In this document: positions 17,520-25,742 of the stretch, piece after piece
Layout of the letters: every line of letters starts with the position of its first letter
Numbering within the stretch: position 1 is the stretch's first letter
DNA from: Nitrosomonas eutropha
Lineage (GTDB): Bacteria > Pseudomonadota > Gammaproteobacteria > Burkholderiales > Nitrosomonadaceae
NCBI RefSeq assembly: GCF_003201195.1
Contig: NZ_QICQ01000001.1
Span: 62,001-126,000, forward strand
Length of the DNA: 64,000 nt
Direction: 5' to 3'
The notes under the pieces: model-generated
Database searches by the model: none
What the model was told of the DNA's origin: nothing
Seen by the model: the letters and a program-made list of their open reading frames with translations, nothing else
Made by a program: the position numbers and the translations under genes

Positions 17520-18229
17520 TGCCCATTCACCTGAAGCACAACGGCAGGCAGGTCGCCAGACAGACCGAGCGACAGCCAACGCCCCCCGTCGTGATTTAGA
17601 GTGATAGTGCCGCTGCGTACCCTGGCTGGGTCGATTTGCATACGTTTGGCCAAATCACGGATGCGGGCATCATCCTGACGACTACCGACCATATAAAGGT
17701 CAAAATCACTGCCTGCCGCCTGCAAACGCTGCACGAGCGAACCGCAGCTTGCGCACTCGTCCTTCACGAAAATCGCCATGCGCCCGCTGCCTGCAATCGA
17801 CATGCCGCCAGGCGTTGCATCGGGAAGATTAACCCGCGGCAAGCCGGGGTGTAGCCTCTGCCACGCGTCGTCGTAGGCGCGTTGGTAGGCCAGCAACTTC
17901 TCGACGCGACGTGCTTCCGCCTGTACCTGTAGTACGGCATAACGCCGCCGCTCCTCCTCCGAACGCGCTTCAACGCCCAGGGCCGAAAGCGGATCAAGGT
18001 TAGGCGAATAGATCCCCAAAGGGCCATCCATCAGCTCTTCAAAACGTGCCCACTCCTCTGCACCCAATCCCCAGTCCCGTGCCAGGCGTTCGTCGCGGCT
18101 TTGTTCGATCTGACTTTGACCGGTGCGCGATGGCTGCATGATGGAGTCTTGCTGGGAGGCTGGTTGGGCCGACACCCACTGGGGCAATCCTGCGAATAGG
18201 GCAAGCGCCAAGGTGATCTGTGGTTTCAT
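17501..18229 (-). CDS. ICE protein, TIGR03759 (PFL_4693) family, with thioredoxin-like CxxC
   Basis: A 242-residue exported protein with a signal peptide ending near 'WVSA|QPAS'. A helical charged middle (about 40-125) is followed by a C-terminal thioredoxin-like segment, 'MAIFVKDECASCGSLVQRL', with C159 and C162. This could make it a substrate or partner of the ICE-borne DsbA/DsbB; that link is inference. The start at 18229 is preferred for its signal peptide and a GGAG upstream; an alternative TTG at 18247 would overlap the previous stop. Confidence 0.85.
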   Translation of the reverse strand: MKPQITLALALFAGLPQWVSAQPASQQDSIMQPSRTGQSQIEQSRDERLARDWGLGAEEWARFEELMDGPLGIYSPNLDPLSALGVEARSEEERRRYAVLQVQAEARRVEKLLAYQRAYDDAWQRLHPGLPRVNLPDATPGGMSIAGSGRMAIFVKDECASCGSLVQRLQAAGSDFDLYMVGSRQDDARIRDLAKRMQIDPARVRSGTITLNHDGGRWLSLGLSGDLPAVVLQVNGQWQRQP

Positions 18230-18243
18230 GGCTTGGCTCCGGA

Positions 18244-18894
18244 TCAAGGGATGACCAGACGGCGGGTCTGTTTACCGTTTTGGAACACGGCGGTGTTCGC
18301 CTCAATGGCTTGCAATCGCCACTGCCCCACTGCTTCGCCGGGCAAAACCACTTGAATCTTGTCCGCTGTCAGCTCACCCTTTACAGGCGCGACAGAAACG
18401 CTGCGCTGGCCGGCCCGCATTTCTGAACCGACGACACGAAACGGAAACGGGGATTGCCGCGCAGTCGCAGCCACAGACGTGACGGGTTTAGTTGGTGGCG
18501 GCGGCACTGCCGGAGCGGGTTGTGAGCGGATTTTGAGCTGCTCGACTTCGGTATGCAGTGCCCGTAACGCCTCTGCGTCCGAACGGTCGGCCAGCGCCTG
18601 CTCCATTCGAGTAAGACGTGCATCGAGGTGTTGGCGCGTCTCGTACAGTGAGGCGACTGTCGCGGATTCGGGCTGGGCGTCGAGCATTTGCACCCTTTCA
18701 GCCAATTCGACGATCCGCGCCTCCAGCACCTGAACCTGTCGCAGGCCTGAATCGACATGCGCCTGCTCAGCGAGGCCTGTCATGGCACGATACCCAATTC
18801 CGACCAGTATGCTGAGTGCGACCAACCAGACCCAGAGCAGGCCCTGCAAGCCTACCGCGACCGTGCCACGCAAGGTATTCTTTGCGCCCTTCAT
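18244..18894 (-). CDS. Membrane-anchored coiled-coil protein of the ICE transfer region
   Basis: A 216-residue protein. One N-terminal transmembrane helix (about 15-38) is followed by a coiled coil (about 48-120, repeated hydrophobic-charged heptads), a proline-rich linker ('PAPAVPPPPTKP'), and a small C-terminal beta domain ('SPFPFRVVGSEMRAGQRSVSV'). The order resembles PilP- or TcpP-like alignment proteins. It overlaps the PilL-like gene by 4 bp, so it is the second gene of the operon. I do not recognise a specific family. Confidence 0.75.
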   Translation of the reverse strand: MKGAKNTLRGTVAVGLQGLLWVWLVALSILVGIGYRAMTGLAEQAHVDSGLRQVQVLEARIVELAERVQMLDAQPESATVASLYETRQHLDARLTRMEQALADRSDAEALRALHTEVEQLKIRSQPAPAVPPPPTKPVTSVAATARQSPFPFRVVGSEMRAGQRSVSVAPVKGELTADKIQVVLPGEAVGQWRLQAIEANTAVFQNGKQTRRLVIP

Positions 18895-19472
18895 GCCCGA
18901 ACTCCTGTCACCGAGACGGGAAAGGTCAGTACCGGCTCGCTGGCAGGCATGCCACTAGTAGGCTCCTGCTCGATATCACTGGGGTTGGATCGAACAAAGC
19001 AGATTTGCCGTGCCACCTCGTCGACTTGCAGCTCCCAGGCGGAACCCGCCAACGTCAGCAGCGCATCGCGCAAAGTCATTGGCCCTAAATGCAAATGGGC
19101 CAACGGTAGAGGTAGCGCGTAGAGTTCGGTGGTCGCTGAGTCAAACTGACAAAGCTGATAGCCGCTGCGTTTCAAGACATGGCGCAGGCCGTCGGCCACC
19201 GATGCACGAGCATTCTCAGGCATGGATACATCGACGGTCTGCAAAAATAGGTCGCGCTGCGCCGCCGTTGGCGCAAGCTCGACCAAGGTGTAGCGACCAT
19301 ATCGCATAACCGGAATCAGCTCTGGCGGTGCTGGTTCAGAAGCCTCAGAGGGCACTGCCATCAGGGGCTGCGGTTCAACGGGCTCCGACATGGTGGTGCA
19401 GCCACTTGCCAAAGCTACTGCAGTGAGCAGGCTGCAACCAAAAAAGCTTCGAGAGGGGATGAATGATTGCAT
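18891..19472 (-). CDS. pilL: PilL N-terminal-type lipoprotein (TIGR03748 family), first gene of the transfer operon
   Basis: A 193-residue outer-membrane lipoprotein. The lipobox ASGC (Cys about residue 25) is followed by a proline/glutamate-rich linker, then a PilL/secretin-N-like domain with 'RYGRYTLVELAP', 'VADGLRHVLKRSGYQLC' and 'LTLAGSAWELQVDEVARQICFV'. It probably assists pore or type IVb pilus assembly. As the rightmost gene of the leftward operon it should lie nearest the operon promoter, in the 19473-19765 region. Confidence 0.83.
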   Translation of the reverse strand: MQSFIPSRSFFGCSLLTAVALASGCTTMSEPVEPQPLMAVPSEASEPAPPELIPVMRYGRYTLVELAPTAAQRDLFLQTVDVSMPENARASVADGLRHVLKRSGYQLCQFDSATTELYALPLPLAHLHLGPMTLRDALLTLAGSAWELQVDEVARQICFVRSNPSDIEQEPTSGMPASEPVLTFPVSVTGVRA

Positions 19473-19765
19473 GGCAGGGGTTCAGCTCTCTTATACGGAG
19501 GAACTGATACCTTCGCCGGTAGGTCGGGTAGGGTCAGCAATCAATGCGAACTGGCTGCGTGCCGCATTTTTGTCAGCGGCACCTGTTATTGTTAATTAAT
19601 ACCTACTAATTACTCCCAGAGGGGATATTGGATGGATGCGTTAGAGCAGAAGTGGAACGTAATTGAAAAAGCTCACAATTTTCACTTCTCATGGTGAGCT
19701 ACGCTGTAGCATGCTGACTGTCCGATGATGCAGGGCACGTAGAAGTCTATCTCAATGTCGCCCTG
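19473..19765 (-). other. Upstream region of the transfer operon
   Basis: No convincing gene. The leftward transfer operon promoter should lie here but no strong -35/-10 pair is evident. A GGGGATA half-site with an imperfect partner lies at 19611-19627 and resembles the palindromes upstream of topB and the inrR-like gene. A 21-codon ORF at 19632-19697 has no recognisable product. Confidence 0.4.
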
Positions 19766-19915
19766 CGACCGAGGCTGTGTGAAAACGCTCGCTCGTCAAG
19801 GACGTCTGCAATATCGACCTCTCAGATTGCCGTAAGATCGATTTTCTTGGCCTCGGCAAGGGGTCAAGGACCCTTGAAATCGTCAGTGAATCGCGTTTTC
19901 ACACAGCCTCGGTCG
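19766..19915. mobile_element. MITE-like element, 150 bp with 23-bp perfect terminal inverted repeats
   Basis: The ends at 19766-19788 and 19893-19915 are perfect inverted repeats of 23 bp, whose inner part (GAGGCTGTGTGAAAACGC) looks like the tip of insertion sequences with GAGGCTGTGTGAAAA ends. The 104-bp interior has no transposase, so the element would be non-autonomous. No clear flanking target duplication was found. Alternatively the long inverted repeat may act as a transcription barrier between the transfer operon and the helicase block. Confidence 0.65.
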
Positions 19916-20010
19916 AAAGCGGTAGGTACGAATTCAATTCTAACTGTTGTGACTGTACGTGCCACATCGGCTCTGAGTCAGCACAACTGACGAAACAATT
20001 GTTTCATTCT

Positions 20011-20043
20011 CACAAAGAAACCCGGCGCCCATCAGGGCGCCGG
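20011..20043 (-). terminator. Rho-independent terminator after the SNF2 helicase gene
   Basis: On the minus strand a perfect 9-bp stem (CCGGCGCCC / GGGCGCCGG, 20022-20043) with a 4-base loop is followed by the T-rich stretch TTTCTTTG. It sits 14 bp past the helicase stop and would end the leftward accessory transcripts before the MITE and transfer operon. Confidence 0.85.
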
Positions 20044-20056
20044 TGTGAAAAAACAA

Positions 20057-22333
20057 TCAGGCCGCGACAAGCTGCCTGGCCAATGCTACTTCGACGGAAT
20101 CACCGTCCGGATTCAGTACATCAAGCCCAGACTCTGGCACGTCTCCCGACGTACTTTGTGAGACCAGGATCTTCTTGGCCATGAGGGTTAGGCACGTCAT
20201 CTGCGATGTGGCTGCATAGCCCAGATAGATCACCCGCACGGCTAGCTTTTGGCCGATACGCCATGAACGGCGTGCAGCCTGCTGCAGGGTGTACACGTTG
20301 TAGCCCGACTGCATGAATACAATCGTGGGGAACTCCAGAAGATCCAGCCCCGTCTTGACTAACTCGGGATTAGTGATGAGGACATCGATACCCCGATCAA
20401 GCTGCTCGGCAATCCAGTCCTCCCGGCGTGAAGCATCTACGCTTGCGCGCAATACCGCCACCTTGAAACCTTCCTGCTCCAGCAATATCTTCAGACGCGA
20501 GGTGGTGTCGCGTGTGCCGGTATAAACGGAATAGACCAAGGTTTTACGTCCTGCAGATTTTTCCTCCCTGCAGATGTCGATCAGCTCGCGCTCCTTGGGC
20601 ATGATTTCCAGTTCGTTAAACTGAACTGGTGTGAACGCTAGCACCTGACGGGTACGCGGATGACGAACTGTTTCCGCTCTGAAGCAACAGTCGGACCAGG
20701 CCAGCAATACATTAAGTACAACGCCCAGCAAGGTGGTATCCCGCTTGCGCAGGGCTTCTTTGAGTGCCGAAGTCAGGTTTGCAGCCAGACTGCTGTAGGT
20801 ATCGCCTTGTTCGGCATCCATCTCGACTTCCCGAAATTCCTCGACATACGGCGGCAGTATGCCCCCCATATCGCGAAGTTTTAGGAATATCGTGTACGGC
20901 AGGATGCAACGCAATACGCCCTTCGGACCAAAACCTGGGGCTTTGACCGTTCGTACTGAAACCTTGCTGCCCTTGGCGGTCTTGTGGGCCGGCCCGTCGG
21001 TCTCGGAGAAAATGTCTTTCAGAACGCCATGATCCCGCATGAAGGCCATCGCGGCCGAACTCATGCTGCCGCTGCTGCTTGGACGGTAGCCATCTTCAAT
21101 CATTCGCCCAGGCAATGCCCGGAATAGAAGGTGAAAAAGATCGTCCGCGTAGCCGCCCATGAGCGTGCCGGTTAACAGCACCGTCTTACGGACCTTGGCC
21201 GCAATCACCCCCATTGCCTGACCTTGCGCTGAACCGCCTGTCTTGTACTCATGCGCTTCATCAGCGATAAGCAAGTCGAACGTGCCTTGTGGCAAGTAGC
21301 GTTTGACATACTCGGAGGCCTGATAGCCACCTTCACCAAAGCCGAACTCCATACTGGACATCGCGCGTTCCATCCGTTGCGCTTGCCGATCAGAGAACAC
21401 CAGCTCTCCTCGGTCATCCATCAAATTGATGAAGTTGTGGAGATTGTCCCCGAGCATCGAGGCCAGGAAGCTGTCACCGAACATCTTCATCAGTTTTTGT
21501 GCGGTAGCCTCACCGATGGTTGGAATACGCTTTAAAGCGCGAAGCACTGCTGAGGATTGATCGTTGCCGGATAATGTTCTAGGACGCATCAACGTCCAGA
21601 GTGCTTCGGTGCAGACATTGCACTTACGACGAGTTTCTTCGGCCTCCAGCTCCAAGGCATTGATTGGCTCGCCATCGAGGTCGGTGATTTCCGTCCCACA
21701 GTGTGGGCAGGCCCCGATGACGCCATCGCGTGTCCGTTTACGCATAAATGCGGGTTTCCAGTGAAAACCCATGCGCATACGGACCCGACCAATAATGAAA
21801 AACTCCTGACCCGTCGGCTCCTCGCCCATTTGCTCGCGCAGCTTGATGAGCTTGAGCAAGGTATCGGGGCCATTGAGCACCCATACCTTGGCGCCTGCGA
21901 CGGTTTCCAGAATTTCCCGGCGCCACTTGTAAACCAGATGGGGCGGGCTCAGAACCAGGGTGCGGCGATAGCCTTCCGCATTGAGAACGGCTGCCAGCGC
22001 AATGCCGACAATGGTCTTGCCGGTGCCCATCTCGCCATTGATGATCGCGGCGCGTTCGCCTTGATTCACCAATAACTCCGCTGCCGCATGCACGACTTCG
22101 GCCTGAGCCGGGAAAAGCTGACGTTTGAGGGCTGCGAGCACCAATTGACGCTCGGGCCGAGGCGTACCGTTATAGACAGGCGGGTTGGCCCGGTTCAGGC
22201 TGTCCAGCAGTTCGTCGCCGAACTCCTCGACGAAGTCCTGCAAGCTGAACGACAGTTCCGACTCTGCGACATCTGCCTGCTCGTCGGTGTGGATGGTTTC
22301 TGCGACAGTTGTCGCTTCGAGTTGCGTATTCAT
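20057..22333 (-). CDS. SNF2/DEAD-box superfamily 2 helicase
   Basis: A 758-residue SF2 helicase. Walker A is GEMGTGKT (residues 100-107), followed by 'LVLSPPHLVYKWRREIL' (motif Ia), 'LLIADEAHEYK' (DEAH box), 'VLLTGTLMGG' (motif III) and C-terminal 'QQAARRSWRIGQ' (motif VI, SNF2 style). A zinc-ribbon-like Cys cluster ('CPHCGTEIT...CNVC') interrupts the first domain at about residues 210-245. The start at 22333 follows a GGAG site; a longer reading from 22372 would run into the leader hairpin. ICE-borne helicases of this type are common but their role is unknown; DNA repair or replication after transfer is inference. Confidence 0.88.
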   Translation of the reverse strand: MNTQLEATTVAETIHTDEQADVAESELSFSLQDFVEEFGDELLDSLNRANPPVYNGTPRPERQLVLAALKRQLFPAQAEVVHAAAELLVNQGERAAIINGEMGTGKTIVGIALAAVLNAEGYRRTLVLSPPHLVYKWRREILETVAGAKVWVLNGPDTLLKLIKLREQMGEEPTGQEFFIIGRVRMRMGFHWKPAFMRKRTRDGVIGACPHCGTEITDLDGEPINALELEAEETRRKCNVCTEALWTLMRPRTLSGNDQSSAVLRALKRIPTIGEATAQKLMKMFGDSFLASMLGDNLHNFINLMDDRGELVFSDRQAQRMERAMSSMEFGFGEGGYQASEYVKRYLPQGTFDLLIADEAHEYKTGGSAQGQAMGVIAAKVRKTVLLTGTLMGGYADDLFHLLFRALPGRMIEDGYRPSSSGSMSSAAMAFMRDHGVLKDIFSETDGPAHKTAKGSKVSVRTVKAPGFGPKGVLRCILPYTIFLKLRDMGGILPPYVEEFREVEMDAEQGDTYSSLAANLTSALKEALRKRDTTLLGVVLNVLLAWSDCCFRAETVRHPRTRQVLAFTPVQFNELEIMPKERELIDICREEKSAGRKTLVYSVYTGTRDTTSRLKILLEQEGFKVAVLRASVDASRREDWIAEQLDRGIDVLITNPELVKTGLDLLEFPTIVFMQSGYNVYTLQQAARRSWRIGQKLAVRVIYLGYAATSQMTCLTLMAKKILVSQSTSGDVPESGLDVLNPDGDSVEVALARQLVAA

Positions 22334-22352
22334 GGTGATGCTCCATAAAAAT

Positions 22353-22390
22353 GGGGCATGCACCTCCCCCAAGGGGCGGTGACATGCCCC
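22353..22390 (-). promoter_or_regulatory. Leader hairpin 1 (upstream of the SNF2 helicase gene)
   Basis: RNA sense is minus. A near-perfect two-part hairpin: outer stem GGGGCAUG / CAUGCCCC, inner stem CACC-G-CCCC with loop UU and GGGG-GA-GGUG. It ends 19 nt before the start codon. It is the clearest member of a repeated family found before most genes from 22 to 32 kb. Confidence 0.8.
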
Positions 22391-22436
22391 AGGGGGATAA
22401 AAGTTAGATGGCGGCCAAAGCCCGCCGTGGGTGGAA

Positions 22437-22748
22437 TCAGTACTCGCTGGGCAGGAGCAGCGTGGTCACGCTGCGATCCCATTCAGTAATGATCCAGAGT
22501 TGCAGGGCTGATTCGACCTGATAGGAAGAGAACAGGCGATCCTGGCCCGATGCCAGCGCGGCATCGTTCAACTGACGATCGCCTTCGACGAGATCTCCCC
22601 AGTCGCCGCCAAGGTGGCGGCGTAGGTACATGCTGGGGTTGAGTCGGCCTTGCTGGATCAACTCGTGAACGCCAACCGTCAAAATCAATTGGCCTGGCGA
22701 AAAGCGCATATTCGGTACCACGCTAATGAATAGTGCTTCGGTTGCCAT
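22437..22748 (-). CDS. Conserved ICE/plasmid accessory protein of unknown function
   Basis: A 103-residue soluble protein. The segment 'LRRHLGGDWGDLVEGDRQLNDAAL' followed by 'LQLWIITEWDRSVTTLLLPSEY' is typical of a widespread plasmid and ICE protein sometimes mislabelled as a restriction subunit; nothing in the sequence supports an enzymatic role. The start at 22748 has AGGAG nearby. It has its own leader hairpin and lies 103 bp upstream of the helicase gene. Confidence 0.75.
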   Translation of the reverse strand: MATEALFISVVPNMRFSPGQLILTVGVHELIQQGRLNPSMYLRRHLGGDWGDLVEGDRQLNDAALASGQDRLFSSYQVESALQLWIITEWDRSVTTLLLPSEY

Positions 22749-22784
22749 GGTGATAGCTCCTAAATGAGAAAGCCGAAGCGATGG

Positions 22785-22815
22785 CACCCATCGGGCGGCA
22801 TGGCCCCGGTGGGTG
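22785..22815 (-). promoter_or_regulatory. Leader hairpin 2 (upstream of the 103-residue accessory gene)
   Basis: RNA sense is minus. Outer arms CACCCA and UGGGUG pair around a GC-rich interior with GGGGCC. It is less regular than its relatives and ends 36 nt from the start codon. Confidence 0.55.
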
Positions 22816-22844
22816 GATGAAAGTGGTGGAGGCGTGCCCTAAGA

Positions 22845-23954
22845 TCAATGAATAGTGAGGATCTGACCCAGCGTGGCTGAGTCGGGCGTCAAGTCCCAAG
22901 CCCTGATAACGGGCACGAACTTGTCGGTGAGGATGCGCGTCTCGGCCACAGAGCCGTCATCGCGTTCGCGATACTCGGTGGCGGTGGCTTTCTGCTTGTA
23001 GGTGTCGCCCTTGACGGCCAGGATACGACCGCTTTTAGACTGCACGACACCTGAGATGGCGCCCGCCGCCAAGGCCAGCGCCAAGTGCCAGTGAGATAAA
23101 CCGCGTGCTGGAGGCCGCATGGATTGTTGAGCGGCGCCCAGATGGGTCTCGCTCGATGGCCATAGCCCCTGCAGGCGCTGCACTTCCTCGGCAAACTGCG
23201 CCGGCTCCATACTGATCCGGTAAAAATGCGCCGGCTCGGCCTGTGCGGCTGGGATGCTGTAGGGCAACGCGGTCCATGCAGGAGGGAGCTCCTGCGCTTC
23301 GATTTCAGCTTGTCCGACCTGTAGCAGCCGGGCACGGATGGACTTGACGTCATCCCCCGCCAGCTCACGCTGGCGAACTCGACGCCCGAACACGACAACC
23401 TGTTTGAACTGGGTATCCACCGCACGGTAGACGCTCAGATCGGTAAAGTGCCGTGTCAGCCATCCAACCATTTCCTGATCAAGGACGTAGGACGGGATGA
23501 TAAAAACCAACACACCGCCATACTGCAACTGCGGCAGCGTCTTCTGGTAGAACAACTTCTCAAGCCGGGCGCGGCCCCTGCCTTCGTAGCCCATGTTGCC
23601 GTTGGCGTCTCGGGCGAGATCACCGTACGGCGGGTTGAGCCACAGCAGGCCGAAGCACTGGCGTGTGATTAGCGTGTCCATTAGATCGCCATGGATGCAT
23701 CGATCAACCAGTCGGCGGGCATGGTCTGCCCGTTCCTGGTCGTATTCGACCGCGTAGGCGGTGACGTGCTCACGCCCGAGGGCGTGCGCAGCCTCCGCAA
23801 TGGCGACACCTTCGCCAGCGCAAGGATCAAGAATGCATATCGGTCCATCACTGGGCGCGAGAGCGTTGAGAGTTCGTTCAAGCGTGGCTTCGTCGGTTGG
23901 GTAATAGCCGTTTTTGGCAAAATTCCGAGCGAGCCGGGGGAACATGAGAGCCAT
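22845..23954 (-). CDS. DUF6094-type putative N6-adenine methyltransferase
   Basis: A 369-residue protein with a Rossmann methyltransferase start: 'ICILDPCAGEGVAIAEAA' (AdoMet motif I, about residues 38-55), an acidic strand end 'AYAVEYDQERADHARRL', and the catalytic NPPY in 'LLWLNPPYGDLARD' (about residue 105), the mark of N6-adenine or exocyclic-amine methylation. The C-terminal half is unassigned. The start at 23954 gives a standard N-terminus ('MALMFPRLARNFAKNGYYPTD'). No restriction enzyme is adjacent, so it may protect the ICE or modulate its DNA. Its own leader lacks the hairpin seen at neighbouring genes. Confidence 0.8.
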   Translation of the reverse strand: MALMFPRLARNFAKNGYYPTDEATLERTLNALAPSDGPICILDPCAGEGVAIAEAAHALGREHVTAYAVEYDQERADHARRLVDRCIHGDLMDTLITRQCFGLLWLNPPYGDLARDANGNMGYEGRGRARLEKLFYQKTLPQLQYGGVLVFIIPSYVLDQEMVGWLTRHFTDLSVYRAVDTQFKQVVVFGRRVRQRELAGDDVKSIRARLLQVGQAEIEAQELPPAWTALPYSIPAAQAEPAHFYRISMEPAQFAEEVQRLQGLWPSSETHLGAAQQSMRPPARGLSHWHLALALAAGAISGVVQSKSGRILAVKGDTYKQKATATEYRERDDGSVAETRILTDKFVPVIRAWDLTPDSATLGQILTIH

Positions 23955-24028
23955 GGGAAAATCTCCTGTTTGGCGTGGATGAGTCAATGCGAATACGGGC
24001 GAGCAGCACGCATCTGCGGGTAAAAGCG

Positions 24029-24688
24029 TCAGGCCACCGCTTCCAGTGGCCGGTTGGTCGCTGCCGATAGCGGCGCTGGATAGGCGGTGAGCACGTCCTG
24101 GCGGATGAGATCGCCCAGTGCGTCGGTGAGAAGTGGTACGTCCAACCCCAGATGAAAACCCTGCAACGGCCCGAGAGCCAGTGGCAGTGCCTTGAGCATT
24201 TCCCGATCGCGTAGCAGCGCCAGTACAGGCGCTTGCCAGTGCTCCAGAAGCGGCAGCGGGCACGTGTCCTTGACCAGGCGCCACAGTCGGGCGGTGGGAT
24301 CGTTAGTTGAGCGTGGCAGCAACGCGAGGGCGCTGGCCGTACTCTTTTCAGGTTGGGTGCAGCGTCGGTCGAACAACCAAAGGTTGGTCATTGAACCGAA
24401 CAGCGTGCGGCGATAAGCACGGGTGAGGCGCTTTTCCAGACGATCGACCGCGCCGACCGAGACCGGGACAGAGCCCCCTTGGTCGGTGATGAGATGGAAT
24501 TGATCCAGCCCATCTTCGGCGCGGCCCAGGGTCAGGCGAGCGATGAATTGCTGGATCGCGGTATGGCGTGCCCAGACGGAGAGAAAAATGAACTCGCCTT
24601 GCTCGTTGCACACGCACGCATCGGCCATCAGGTCGCTGCATTCGTCGATACGGTACAGCACGGGAGTTTGATTAGATGATGGGAGCAT
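24029..24688 (-). CDS. Conserved ICE accessory protein, function unknown
   Basis: A 219-residue soluble protein beginning 'MLPSSNQTPVLYRIDECSDLMADACV'. It has no transmembrane segment, signal peptide or catalytic motif that I recognise. A hydrophobic-leucine-rich C-terminal part ('LPLALGPLQGFHLGLDVPLLTDALGDLIRQDVL') suggests a helical fold. It has a strong leader hairpin at 24708-24741 and lies in the accessory block between unknown genes and the DUF6094 methyltransferase gene. Confidence 0.7.
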   Translation of the reverse strand: MLPSSNQTPVLYRIDECSDLMADACVCNEQGEFIFLSVWARHTAIQQFIARLTLGRAEDGLDQFHLITDQGGSVPVSVGAVDRLEKRLTRAYRRTLFGSMTNLWLFDRRCTQPEKSTASALALLPRSTNDPTARLWRLVKDTCPLPLLEHWQAPVLALLRDREMLKALPLALGPLQGFHLGLDVPLLTDALGDLIRQDVLTAYPAPLSAATNRPLEAVA

Positions 24689-24707
24689 AGTGGTGTCCTC
24701 AAGAAAA

Positions 24708-24741
24708 GAGACAGCACCGCCCCAAGGGCAGTGACTGCCCC
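24708..24741 (-). promoter_or_regulatory. Leader hairpin 3 (upstream of the 219-residue accessory gene)
   Basis: RNA sense is minus. Outer stem GGGGCAG / CUGUCUC and inner stem CACUGCCC / GGGCGGUG with a UUG loop, ending 19 nt before the ATG. Base changes relative to hairpin 1 keep the pairing, which is evidence for conserved RNA structure. Confidence 0.8.
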
Positions 24742-24852
24742 GTATGGGATGAAAGAACGCGGATTACTCGGATTGAGTTCTCAGCCGCGAGTCAAATTAC
24801 AGCGCATCGCCGGAAAGGCGAACCGGTAAAAACAATCGCTTCACATAGAGAT

Positions 24853-25194
24853 TCAGAGCTCTCGTTCGGTAAACGAACCGTCAGTCTGATGCTTGGCTAC
24901 GCGGTTACCGGTATAGCTTTCTCGGTCACGCTGGACCTGGATGAACATGCTCTCGGGTACGCCAATCTGAAAATGGCGCAAGACTTCTCTGTAGTAGTCC
25001 AGGCCATGATTGAACGGATCGCTCTCGTGCAGATTGCTATACAAGAAGTCATCGCTCTCAACCTTCATGGTGTCGTCGATCAATTCGGCCGGCTTCTCGA
25101 CGACCAAGAAGTAGTAATCCATCGGCCGGTCCCAGCCGAGTAGGACGGTGATGGGAAATCCCTTGTGAAATGTATCGAAGTAGTGCCGACTCAT
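24853..25194 (-). CDS. Small ICE accessory protein, function unknown
   Basis: A 113-residue soluble, acidic protein beginning 'MSRHYFDTFHKGFPITVLLGWDRP' and ending 'VAKHQTDGSFTEREL'. The segment 'HESDPFNHGLDYYREVLRHFQIGVPESMF' has no motif I can place. The start at 25194 has GGAG seven bases upstream and a leader hairpin above it. Longer readings lie in the leader and the next gene. Confidence 0.7.
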   Translation of the reverse strand: MSRHYFDTFHKGFPITVLLGWDRPMDYYFLVVEKPAELIDDTMKVESDDFLYSNLHESDPFNHGLDYYREVLRHFQIGVPESMFIQVQRDRESYTGNRVAKHQTDGSFTEREL

Positions 25195-25216
25195 GCTGAA
25201 GCTCCTAGATTGAAAT

Positions 25217-25250
25217 CGCCAGGAACCTCCCCATCGGGGTCGCCCCGGCG
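25217..25250 (-). promoter_or_regulatory. Leader hairpin 4 (upstream of the 113-residue accessory gene)
   Basis: RNA sense is minus. Outer stem CGCCGGG / CCUGGCG (one G-U pair) and inner GACCCC / GGGG-A-GGUU with a GAU loop, 22 nt before the start codon. Confidence 0.75.
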
Positions 25251-25298
25251 GGTGTGTGAAGTAGCCGCGTCTGCGGCGATGAAGTGACGTGCCAGCCT

Positions 25299-25646
25299 TT
25301 AGTAGTCCGAATCGCAACCGGCCGGGCAACAACCCAGTGTGATCCCGTGTGTGCAAATGCCGTTTGCAGCATTCCAGTCCTGGGTTTCCTGCCTCTGGGC
25401 AGGTGTTGCGTAGTCCCATTCCTGTGCTATTTGCAGAGCTTGTGCGCGCTGGTATTCGGGCAATTGATCAACTTGTGCATCAATCTCCGAACTGAAGCGT
25501 TCAACGTAGTAGTCGTAAGAGAGACCGCAACCCTTGATGGCTTCGTCGGCTGCGGCGTCGCAGACAATCCGCCAGGCTGGCTCATCCAGCGCAGAGCGGG
25601 TATCCCCAATGGGGTGTGACGATGTATTGCAAGCAATGATTGACAT
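25299..25646 (-). CDS. Small ICE protein with cysteine-rich C-terminus, function unknown
   Basis: A 115-residue protein with seven cysteines. Five of them crowd the last 20 residues ('ICTHGITLGCCPAGCDSDY'), which suggests metal binding or disulfides. No signal peptide is present, so a cytoplasmic metal site is more likely than a disulfide fold. The rest is helical with 'PEYQRAQALQIAQEWDYATPAQRQ'. It has a leader hairpin and GGAG before the ATG. I do not recognise the family. Confidence 0.65.
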   Translation of the reverse strand: MSIIACNTSSHPIGDTRSALDEPAWRIVCDAAADEAIKGCGLSYDYYVERFSSEIDAQVDQLPEYQRAQALQIAQEWDYATPAQRQETQDWNAANGICTHGITLGCCPAGCDSDY

Positions 25647-25668
25647 GATGCAGACCTCCAGAAAGAAA

Positions 25669-25704
25669 CCAGAGCCCTCCCCCCGGCGGGAGAAGTGACC
25701 CCGG
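25669..25704 (-). promoter_or_regulatory. Leader hairpin 5 (upstream of the cysteine-rich accessory gene)
   Basis: RNA sense is minus. Outer stem CCGGGGU / GCUCUGG (with G-U pairs) and inner CUCCC / GGGAG region, 22 nt before the start codon. Confidence 0.7.
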
Positions 25705-25742
25705 CGGGTGGTTGAAGAACACCGTGGTTGCGGTGCCTGTGA

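Noticed and set aside
19632-19697. 21-codon ORF upstream of the MITE
   Set aside because: No good ribosome site, too short, and no recognisable product.
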